DNA from: Clostridia bacterium
GTDB lineage: Bacteria > Bacillota_A > Clostridia > Oscillospirales > CAG-272
DNA: 6,824 bases
NCBI GenBank assembly: GCA_017411885.1
Contig: JAFQPF010000135.1
Coordinates: 1 to 6,824 of the forward strand
Reading direction: 5' to 3'
The notes below the pieces were generated by a model. It worked only from the letters and a program-made list of their open reading frames with translations, did no database searches and was not told the origin of the DNA. This document shows, one piece after another, positions 1 to 5,425 of this stretch. How positions within the stretch are numbered: position 1 is the first letter of the stretch; each line of letters starts with the position of its first letter. Made by a program: the position numbers and the translations under genes.

Positions 1-1
1 G

Positions 2-1044
2 CGGTTTGTTACGTTTATGCATCTGACGAATCAGATGCTTTTCGTGCTTCTTTATTTAGTGCCGGGAGTAAAGGTCAGTACGGATATAAAGGTAGTGCTT
101 TTCGTGATGCTGTTTATCGGTGGACACTTTATTGCTAATCTTGTATCACCCTACAAGCTTGCCTGGCTCATGTCGCTCGTTCCCGATAAGAGCGTGGAAG
201 ATTCACGGCAAATAAGGAGATAGTATCGCTTGTCGGCGGTATGAGCTTTTCATTTATAATGGGTTCGCTCGTTGACTATTGTGAAGCCTCGGGCAAGGAG
301 GACATCGGGTTTGCTCTGTGCGGAATTACAATATTTGTTCTTGCAATATTGCATTTTCTGACCTTGATTTTCATTAAGGAGCCGTACGAAAAAGAGGCGT
401 CTGAACATGTATCGTTTGGCAAAGCGGTTATGTCTGTTGTTAAAAATAAGGCGCTCTTAAAAGTGATGCTTATTAACGTCGGATACCATCTTGCGACGGG
501 AATTTGTGTGTCGTTCTACGGTACGTATAAGATAAACGAGCTTGGACTTTCGCTTAAATACATAGCCTTTCTTGCTATGCTTTCATCAACTTCTCGCGTG
601 CTTGTGTCGCGCCCTTTCGGCAGATTTGCGGACAAATACTCATGGGCGAAAATGATGAGTATTTGCTTTTTGATTCTTGCCGGAGCATTCTTTACAAATG
701 TATTCGCTATTCCCGGGAACGGGCACGTTATAATTGCAATCTATTCGTGTCTGTACGCTGTATCCCTTGCCGGAATAAACGGAGGGCTTATGAATATCGT
801 GTTCGAATACGTACCGAACAATGAAAGAAGCGGCGCTCTCGGAATATCAAGCGCCGCAGGTGGAATTGCAGGATTTTTGATGGCTATTGTAGGGAGTCGT
901 ATTCTTGAAGCCGTTCAGAATAACGGTAACAGGGTAAAGTCAATTCCCGTTTACGGTCAGCAGTTATTGTCGGCAATCGCTTTTGTGATAATCGTTTTAC
1001 TGATAGTATATATGAAAACGGTTATAATGAAGCTGAAAAAATGA
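2..1044 (+). pseudogene. MFS transporter, 5'-truncated by the window edge and frameshifted near 193
   Basis: This is the C-terminal two thirds of a major facilitator superfamily permease. It is read in one frame from the window edge to about 193 and in another frame from about 193 to the TGA at 1042-1044. In the first frame the protein reads ...SLVPDKS and then degenerates to VEDSRQIRR and a TAG at 221-223. In the second frame, from 193, it reads RGRFTANKEIVSLVGG and runs without a break into the long downstream frame. Restoring one C (agc-cgt-gga) gives the expected cytoplasmic loop PDKSRGRFTANKE between two helices. Downstream are about eight hydrophobic segments, and the second-half MFS motif A (GRFADKYS, nt 619-642). 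A further arginine loop (PNNERSGALG) follows. The substrate cannot be read from the sequence. The remaining frame is clean, so this is either a recent inactivating deletion or a sequencing/assembly error. No ribosome binding site lies at a useful distance from the ATG at 241, so an independent restart there is unlikely. Confidence 0.8.
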
Positions 1045-1046
1045 TC

Positions 1047-2897
1047 TTATTTGAGCGCGTTAAAGATTTCGGTCGCGATGCTTTTTGAGTCAAGGGAATA
1101 TTCTTCCAAAAGCTCGTTTCTGCTTCCATGGTTCACAAAAGTGTCATCTATCGCGCGTATAATGACTCTTGCGCCTTTGCTTTGTGAAGTACACAAAGCA
1201 GAGGCGATTTTTTCTGAAACCGAGCCTGCTTTTATGCCCTCCTCGAGCAGATAAATAAGCGAAGCGCCCTTGCACAGGGCAAGAATTTTGTCTGTATCGA
1301 GCGGCGCGATCTTTATAAGTTTTATAATGCTTACGCCGATTCCAAGTTTTTTGAGCATATTTGCGGCATTGTACGCGCATTCGCATATCTTGCCGTAGGT
1401 TATAATTACAGCCTTGTGACCTACGCTTGCCATGACCGACATATCACCGAGATCGGTAAACGGGCTGCGGTCGTATTCGCTCTGACTGCCGCGGGGGTAT
1501 CTTACCACGGTCGGCAAGCTTGCTTCAAGCGCATTGTCAAGTGCCATTCGAAGCTCCGAGTAGGTTTCGGGCGAGTAGATGCTGATTCCCGGAATCGAAG
1601 AAAAAAGCGAATAATCGTAAAGTCCCTGGTGAGTAGAGCCGTCCGCGCCTACGATTCCCGCACGGTCTACCGCGAGTACTACAGCGAGCTTTTGCAGAGC
1701 GCAATCGTGGAATATCTGATCGTAGATCCTTTGCGCGAAGGTGCTGTATACCGCAAATACAGGCTTGAAGCCTGCCTTTGCAAGCCCTGCGCTGAAGGTG
1801 GTGGCGTGCTCCTCTGAAATTGCGGTGTCAAAGAATCTGTCGGGGTATTTTTCGGAAAACTCACGAAGCCCGGTACCGTCGATCATTGCCGCGGTAACTG
1901 CGCAGATGCGGCTATCCTTTGACGCGCGTTCGCACATATATTTGCCGAATTCGTGTGAAAAATCGTCATGTGCTGAAGGTGTAACAACGCGGTTTTTATC
2001 AAATTTTGACGTTGAATGATATATTTCCGGGTTTTCTTCAGCAAAAGAGTAGCCCTTGCCCTTTTTTGTGATTATGTGAACTACAGAAGCGCGGTGCTTC
2101 GTCTTTGCTTCTCTTAAAGCGTCCTCAAGCTTTTTAATGTCGTGTCCGTTGACCGGACCGATATAATCACATCCGAGACTTTCGAAAATATTGTAGTTTA
2201 CGGCGAGCCTTTTGGCAAAATCACGCACACCCTTGGCTCCCTTGACAAGGCTTTCGCCGATTATCGGGATCCTTTTGCAACCGTTTTTTACTGCGTGCTT
2301 AAGCGCGAAATAGCGTTTGCTCGTGCGGATCGTCGAAAGACTGTGGTGCATTCCGCCTACGTTTTTGGATATCGACATTTCGTTGTCGTTAAGTAGGATG
2401 ATAAGGTTGAGATTATCCTCTCCGCAGTTGTTAAGAGCCTCGTAAGCCATGCCGTTAGTAAATGAGCCGTCGCCTATTACCGCTACCGCCCAGTTGTCCT
2501 CACCCCTGATCTTTGCAGCCTGTGCAAGACCGAGTGCTGTCGAAACAGACGTACCCGAATGGCCTGCCGTTACGGTATCGTACTCACTTTCTGCAAAATT
2601 GGTAAAGCCGGAAAGTCCGTTGTGTGTGCGCAGAGAGTCAAACCCGTCCTGTCTTCCGGTCAAAAGCTTGTGGGTATAGCATTGATGGGAAACGTCGAAT
2701 ACAATTTTGTCCTCGGGCGTGTTGAAAACACGGTGCAAGGCGATAGTTGCCTCCACCATACCGAGGTTTGATGCAAGATGCCCTCCGTTATGCGCGACCG
2801 TGTCGATTATTTTTTCTCTGATCTCACCGGCAAGAGCGTCAAGCTCACTATAGCTCAGATTTTTTATATCCTTGGGGGATTTTATGTCCTTTAGCAT
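1047..2897 (-). CDS. dxs: 1-deoxy-D-xylulose-5-phosphate synthase
   Basis: This thiamine-diphosphate enzyme condenses pyruvate and glyceraldehyde 3-phosphate to DXP with loss of CO2. It is the first step of the cytosolic MEP pathway to isopentenyl diphosphate and also feeds thiamine and pyridoxal synthesis. The 616 residues match the family length of about 620. Visible landmarks are HNGGHLASNLG (His40), DVSHQCYTHKLLTGR (69-82), the ThDP/Mg motif GDGSFTNGM to LND (142-171), YIGPVNGHD (245-253) and KGKGYSFAEE to His294. In the second (pyrimidine-binding) domain are AISEEHA with the catalytic Glu362, YSTFAQR (Tyr384, Arg390), DRAG (Arg412), THQG (His423) and VRYPRG (465-470). A C-terminal transketolase domain follows. 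All catalytic positions I can place are present, but the flanks differ from textbook DXS (Ser70 for Gly, Cys73, and FTNFAE where FPKRSE is usual). The start has AAGGTG seven bases upstream and a perfect promoter. The gene is monocistronic here, and its stop lies 2 bp from that of the transporter remnant. Confidence 0.95.
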   Translation of the reverse strand: MLKDIKSPKDIKNLSYSELDALAGEIREKIIDTVAHNGGHLASNLGMVEATIALHRVFNTPEDKIVFDVSHQCYTHKLLTGRQDGFDSLRTHNGLSGFTNFAESEYDTVTAGHSGTSVSTALGLAQAAKIRGEDNWAVAVIGDGSFTNGMAYEALNNCGEDNLNLIILLNDNEMSISKNVGGMHHSLSTIRTSKRYFALKHAVKNGCKRIPIIGESLVKGAKGVRDFAKRLAVNYNIFESLGCDYIGPVNGHDIKKLEDALREAKTKHRASVVHIITKKGKGYSFAEENPEIYHSTSKFDKNRVVTPSAHDDFSHEFGKYMCERASKDSRICAVTAAMIDGTGLREFSEKYPDRFFDTAISEEHATTFSAGLAKAGFKPVFAVYSTFAQRIYDQIFHDCALQKLAVVLAVDRAGIVGADGSTHQGLYDYSLFSSIPGISIYSPETYSELRMALDNALEASLPTVVRYPRGSQSEYDRSPFTDLGDMSVMASVGHKAVIITYGKICECAYNAANMLKKLGIGVSIIKLIKIAPLDTDKILALCKGASLIYLLEEGIKAGSVSEKIASALCTSQSKGARVIIRAIDDTFVNHGSRNELLEEYSLDSKSIATEIFNALK

Positions 2898-2931
2898 TTT
2901 TGCGCACCTTTTTTACGTATTCTTACATATT

Positions 2932-2960
2932 ATTATACAATTTTTATTCCGCTTTGTCAA
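2932..2960 (-). promoter_or_regulatory. sigma-A promoter of dxs, perfect consensus
   Basis: Read on the minus strand, TTGACA (2960-2955), a 17-bp spacer and TATAAT (2937-2932) match the sigma-70/sigma-A consensus at all twelve positions with optimal spacing. Transcription should begin near 2925, giving a leader of about 27 nt before the ATG at 2897. That leader carries AAGGTG (2910-2905) seven bases from the start, so there is no room for a riboswitch. Such a promoter would be expected to be strong and unregulated unless a repressor binds. Confidence 0.85.
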
Positions 2961-3005
2961 TCGAGAAAAACGTGTAATATGTAAACATAAATCTTGCAAA
3001 GGTGA

Positions 3006-3034
3006 TTGACTTTTGAACAAATATGTTATATAAT
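3006..3034 (+). promoter_or_regulatory. sigma-A promoter of mscL
   Basis: TTGACT (3006-3011), a 17-bp spacer and TATAAT (3029-3034) match eleven of twelve consensus positions. The start site is predicted near 3041, giving a leader of about 39 nt. That leader ends in AAGGAGG (3064-3070), nine bases before the mscL ATG. The promoter diverges from the dxs promoter, and the two -35 boxes are 45 bp apart. Confidence 0.85.
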
Positions 3035-3079
3035 GTTAAGTAGCGAAAAACATACTTAAAAACAAGGAGGCAAATACCT

Positions 3080-3565
3080 ATGTTTAAGGAATTCAAGAAA
3101 TTCATTATGAGAGGTAACGTTATCGACCTTGCAGTCGGCGTTATCATCGGCGGTGCGTTCCAGAAGATCGTAACCAGCCTTGTAAACGACCTTATAATGC
3201 CGCTTATCGGCCTTGTAACGGGCGGAGTTAACTTCAATGACCGCTTTGCTATACTCAGACTTCCGGCAGCCGGACTTCCCGAGGGAGTAACACCCGAATC
3301 GATCACCACGCTTGCTCAGGCTAAGGAATATGGTGTAACCACCTTCAATTACGGCTCGTTTATTACGACCGTGCTTGATTTTGTCATTATGGCGTTTGTG
3401 ATCTTCCTTATGGTAAAGGGAATCAATAAGCTCAGTGATATGACAAAGAAGAAGGAAGAGCCTGCGGCACCTGCAGAGCCTACCACAAAGAAGTGCCCGT
3501 ATTGCTTAAGCGAGGTACCGCTTGAAGCAAAGAAGTGCGCACACTGCACAAGCGAGCTTGAATAA
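3080..3565 (+). CDS. mscL: Large-conductance mechanosensitive channel MscL with C-terminal zinc ribbon
   Basis: This homo-oligomeric membrane channel opens under high membrane tension and releases solutes during osmotic downshock. The N-terminal amphipathic helix and first transmembrane helix ([21 protein letters not shown], residues 5-25, continuing to about 45) match the MscL signature closely. A periplasmic-side loop of about 45 residues follows, then TM2 at about 92-115 ([17 protein letters not shown]) and the charged cytoplasmic segment [16 protein letters not shown]. Instead of the usual C-terminal helical bundle, the protein ends with a four-cysteine zinc ribbon: CPYC (139-142), a ten-residue spacer, then CAHC (153-156). 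At 161 residues it is longer than typical MscL proteins (about 120-150). AAGGAGG sits nine bases before the ATG. The gene is monocistronic, with its own promoter and a terminator immediately after the stop. Confidence 0.96.
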   Translation: MFKEFKKFIMRGNVIDLAVGVIIGGAFQKIVTSLVNDLIMPLIGLVTGGVNFNDRFAILRLPAAGLPEGVTPESITTLAQAKEYGVTTFNYGSFITTVLDFVIMAFVIFLMVKGINKLSDMTKKKEEPAAPAEPTTKKCPYCLSEVPLEAKKCAHCTSELE

Positions 3566-3571
3566 GTAAAC

Positions 3572-3605
3572 AAAAAATACCGTCCGCACAGGACGGTATT
3601 TTTTT
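3572..3605. terminator. Bidirectional rho-independent terminator between mscL and the membrane-protein gene
   Basis: The GC-rich stem TACCGTCC/GGACGGTA closes on the 5-base loop GCACA (3586-3590) and extends outward through an A tract on the left (3572-3577) and a T tract on the right (3599-3605). It therefore reads as hairpin plus U run in both directions. It begins 6 bases after the mscL stop, and its other edge is one base from the stop codon of the minus-strand gene at 3607. It should end both convergent transcripts. Confidence 0.93.
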
Positions 3606-3606
3606 A

Positions 3607-4419
3607 TTAGCTATTGTTACTTGGCTCTTTCTCTTTTCCGTATAAGCAGAACTGATAAAGCTTTGTTGCCGAGTAAAATGCCGCCGCAAGCTCGACTGCA
3701 TATATTATCGGGCGATCGGTTTCTCCAAGCATCATTATATGCGGACAAAGCAGGTTTGACAAGGATGCACTTGCAAGCAAAAGTGCGCTTATCGCTGCCG
3801 CGGGTGCGTAGAGAAGTGTGTTTTCAAGCTTGAGTACCATTCTCGTTTCCGCAAGCACGAATATGGAAAACGCAAGAAGCGCGAGCTGGTGTATCGCTCT
3901 GTTAGGACTCGTTATAAGCACGCTCATATCAAAATACACGTCGATAAGCGCTACAAGCGCCCATACTATCGGAATCATTGAAAGTATCGCGCCCGATTCC
4001 TCACGGCAACCGCGCGCAAAGATCTTGGCCAGATAATAAACAGCTGCGAATATGCTTGTTACGGTGAGCAAAATTCCGGTTGTGTCAAAATGCTTTACCG
4101 ACACCATTGAGAGCAATAACAGAAGGGAGAATGCAAGGAACATAAATCCGAGAGTTGCCGTTGCAAAAACGGTAAGCTTTGTTTCACCGTTAATCTCACG
4201 GCGGGAAAAGTGTTTCTTGTAAATGCAGGGAAGAGTTGTCAGAATGATTATCGAGATCGCCAAAAGCAGATCGGCGATGAGAGGAAAGACGCTTCCCCTG
4301 ACATATACTCCGAGATTTTCTTCTGTAAAGAACAGGGCGATTACGACTCGAAGGACTGCTCCTGCGGCAATGATACCTATTGATAAATGCGTGTATAAAC
4401 GCAGTATTTTGTTCGCCAT
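3607..4419 (-). CDS. Multi-pass membrane protein of unknown function
   Basis: I do not recognise this 270-residue protein. It is strongly hydrophobic with about eight predicted transmembrane segments, near residues 11-31, 44-64, 83-106, 113-134, 148-166, 175-191, 204-225 and 237-257. Connecting loops are short, and a basic segment at 67-82 (YKKHFSRREING) probably lies in the cytoplasm. The tail is polar and charged (GKEKEPSNNS). The sixth segment follows NRAIHQLA and leads into LAETRM. I see no catalytic motif, nucleotide-binding site or cysteine pair, and no lipobox or cleavable signal peptide. It is transcribed alone, away from the S10 operon, and shares a terminator with mscL. The ATG is chosen because GGAAGG lies about 11 bases upstream, slightly farther than usual. 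An uncharacterised membrane protein family of Clostridia is the most that can be said. Confidence 0.8.
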   Translation of the reverse strand: MANKILRLYTHLSIGIIAAGAVLRVVIALFFTEENLGVYVRGSVFPLIADLLLAISIIILTTLPCIYKKHFSRREINGETKLTVFATATLGFMFLAFSLLLLLSMVSVKHFDTTGILLTVTSIFAAVYYLAKIFARGCREESGAILSMIPIVWALVALIDVYFDMSVLITSPNRAIHQLALLAFSIFVLAETRMVLKLENTLLYAPAAAISALLLASASLSNLLCPHIMMLGETDRPIIYAVELAAAFYSATKLYQFCLYGKEKEPSNNS

Positions 4420-4494
4420 TTTGAAGGTTTCCTTCCTTTTATTATATATAGAGGTATACGGACGTATATCGCTATAAGTGTCTTATCTTTGCGA

Positions 4495-4522
4495 TATATA
4501 TATTCTAACTCCTAATTGTGAA
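4495..4522 (-). promoter_or_regulatory. Possible promoter of the minus-strand membrane-protein gene
   Basis: On the minus strand, TTCACA (4522-4517), a 16-bp spacer and TATATA (4500-4495) form a plausible sigma-A promoter with one -35 mismatch and a weaker -10. It would leave an untranslated leader of about 70 nt. The surrounding DNA is AT-rich, so chance matches are likely. A TATAAT at 4446-4441 is a better hexamer, but it would start transcription inside the ribosome binding site. Confidence 0.3.
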
Positions 4523-4578
4523 AAAATTGCTAACAAAACAAATTATTTCCGGGAGCAAAAATAATATGGCATATTGCA

Positions 4579-4623
4579 CAAAAATATCACGAAAAGTTTG
4601 TGAAAATTTTTATGATATTTTTG
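4579..4623. repeat. Perfect 11-bp inverted repeat upstream of the S10 promoter
   Basis: CAAAAATATCA (4579-4589) is matched exactly by its reverse complement TGATATTTTTG (4613-4623), separated by a 23-base AT-rich centre. A T8 run follows at 4626-4633, so as RNA it would form an AT-rich hairpin plus U tract. No plus-strand gene upstream needs terminating. It could be a weak insulating terminator, a protein-binding site or chance in AT-rich DNA. The left remainder of this gene-free stretch (4420-4578) is AT-rich, and I see nothing else clear in it. Confidence 0.5.
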
Positions 4624-4672
4624 GATTTTTTTTGTAAAAAAACTTGCAAATCGGCAAAGAATGTAGTATAAT
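4620..4672 (+). promoter_or_regulatory. S10 operon promoter with UP-like element
   Basis: TTGCAA (4644-4649), a 17-bp spacer and TATAAT (4667-4672) form a sigma-A promoter, with a start site expected at the G around 4678-4679. Directly upstream, T8 (4626-4633), GT and A7 (4636-4642) lie at about -53 to -37. They match the layout of the UP-element consensus (T run, two bases, A run) bound by the RNA polymerase alpha C-terminal domain. A strong UP-assisted promoter fits a ribosomal protein operon. No other gene in this orientation lies between it and rpsJ. Confidence 0.85.
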
Positions 4673-4678
4673 TATTAG

Positions 4679-4974
4679 GCTTGATGTGCGATGAAGCGAA
4701 AGGTGGCCGTCAAAATGAGCGCAAAACTGCGCCTTGACGGGGAATTTTCGTGGAGTATGTCCGATATTTTAACCGGGCGAACTTGAGCATAACACAGCCG
4801 GATAATCTTTGCGGGGCGGTCCACTCCATAGCCCCCTTTTTCAAAGGAAGCAAAAGAAACACCCGGAACAGTGTTACAGCAAGAAGCCCTCGTTTAAAAG
4901 TCGGCCGGCTATGATACCTTTCATTATAATAGTGGCACAGCCGGCAGTTGAAATTTTTAAAGGAGGAAAAAACA
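4679..4974 (+). promoter_or_regulatory. Structured 5' leader of the S10 operon, candidate attenuator/autoregulatory RNA
   Basis: About 296 nt separate the predicted start site from the rpsJ ATG. Hand-read pairings are: a hairpin CCGTCAA (4707-4713)/TTGACGG (4734-4740) with inner GCGC/GCGC; a long-range stem TGGAGT (4751-4756)/ACTCCA (4823-4828) continued by CCG (4761-4763)/CGG (4817-4819); an enclosed stem TTAaCCGG (4769-4776)/CCGGaTAA (4798-4805); a competing GC hairpin followed by U5 (4813-4841); AACAC (4858-4862)/GTGTT (4871-4875); and GCCGGCT (4904-4910)/AGCCGGC (4939-4945) just before the ribosome binding site. The length and density of pairing suggest regulation. L4 autogenous control of S10 leaders is established for gamma-proteobacteria. 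Its existence here, and the ligand, are inference. Confidence 0.6.
4813..4841 (+). terminator. Candidate attenuator hairpin in the S10 leader
   Basis: GGGGC (4813-4817) pairs with GCCCC (4831-4835), with an optional inner GG/CC step, and is followed by C and five T residues (4837-4841). The stem is short but all GC. It shares C4817 and encloses ACTCCA, both needed by the long-range TGGAGT stem, so the two folds exclude each other. The U tract is short, so termination would be partial at most. Confidence 0.45.
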
Positions 4975-5286
4975 ATGGCAGCTAAGGAGAAAATCAGAGT
5001 ACGTCTCAAGAGTTATGATCACTCCCTTATCGACCAGGCAGCGAAGAAGATCGTTGAAGCAGCAAAGAATAACGGCGCTGAAGTTTCGGGTCCTGTTCCG
5101 CTTCCTACAGAAAAGGAAATAATCACAATTCTCCGTGCGGTTCACAAGTATAAGGACAGCCGTGAGCAGTTCGAACTCAGAACCCACAAGAGACTTATCG
5201 ACATCCTCAAGCCGAATCAGAAGGTAGTAGATGCCCTCACTTCGCTTGAACTTCCCGCAGGCGTTGAGATAGACATTAAGCTCTGA
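4975..5286 (+). CDS. rpsJ: 30S ribosomal protein S10
   Basis: S10 sits in the head of the 30S subunit and binds 16S rRNA with S3, S9 and S14. The same protein, as NusE, partners with NusB in transcription antitermination. The 103 residues are full length for the family. Recognisable blocks are [19 protein letters not shown], the long loop GPVPLPT, and [13 protein letters not shown], with the usual C-terminal GVEIDIKL. The ATG at 4975 is chosen because AAAGGAGG (4959-4966) stands eight bases upstream and the protein then starts [10 protein letters not shown]. An in-frame TTG at 4948 would add nine residues including the translated Shine-Dalgarno sequence, and is rejected. This is the first gene of the S10 operon, preceded by a long structured leader and followed by an unusually large structured gap before rplC. 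Confidence 0.98.
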   Translation: MAAKEKIRVRLKSYDHSLIDQAAKKIVEAAKNNGAEVSGPVPLPTEKEIITILRAVHKYKDSREQFELRTHKRLIDILKPNQKVVDALTSLELPAGVEIDIKL

Positions 5287-5425
5287 TTCAAGCCGCGATC
5301 CCCGAAGCCTGTAGGCAGGCACAAACACTCCGTCGTCTTACGATAATGGGCGGCGAAGGTCAAGTTGGCGTTACAGCGCAAGCTGAAATCCAAGGCGTCA
5401 ACCAATAACCTAAGGAGGAAATCTC
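5287..5425 (+). promoter_or_regulatory. Structured intercistronic RNA between rpsJ and rplC
   Basis: This 139-nt gap inside the operon has no open frame of interest but several nested pairings. GCCT (5307-5310)/AGGC (5317-5320) forms a small hairpin. CGTCG (5331-5335)/CGGCG (5351-5355) forms a stem with one G-U pair. TTGG (5365-5368) pairs with CCAA (5390-5393) around CAGC-GCAA-GCTG (5374-5385), a stem capped by a GNRA tetraloop. The AAGGAGG of rplC (5412-5418) lies 18 nt downstream of the last pairing. I see no -35/-10 pair or U-tract terminator. A binding site for a ribosomal protein or a processing site is possible. I have a recollection, not verifiable here, that similar sequence recurs before rplC in other Clostridia. 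Confidence 0.45.

Noticed and set aside
241..1044. The downstream transporter frame as an independent gene starting at ATG 241
   Set aside because: The protein similarity to MFS continues in frame upstream of 241 (RGRFTANKEIVSLVGG from 193). The nearest AAGGAG is about 20 bases from the ATG, too far to serve it.
1416..1817. Plus-strand open frame of 133 codons within dxs
   Set aside because: It lies opposite the intact dxs, has no ribosome binding site, and its arginine/cysteine-rich composition is typical of antisense shadow frames.
2944..3309. Minus-strand open frame of 121 codons over the mscL 5' end
   Set aside because: It overlaps the mscL coding region and both promoters, has no ribosome binding site, and resembles no family. 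mscL explains the DNA.
4441..4446. Minus-strand TATAAT as -10 box of the membrane-protein gene
   Set aside because: It would place the transcription start inside the ribosome binding site, and there is no -35 match at 16-18 bp.
4684..4737. Short frame from ATG 4684 in the S10 leader
   Set aside because: It starts about five bases from the predicted transcription start with no ribosome binding site, and overlaps the first hairpin.
4948..4974. TTG start extending S10 by nine residues
   Set aside because: The extension would translate the AAAGGAGG ribosome binding site. The ATG at 4975 has ideal spacing and gives the standard S10 length.
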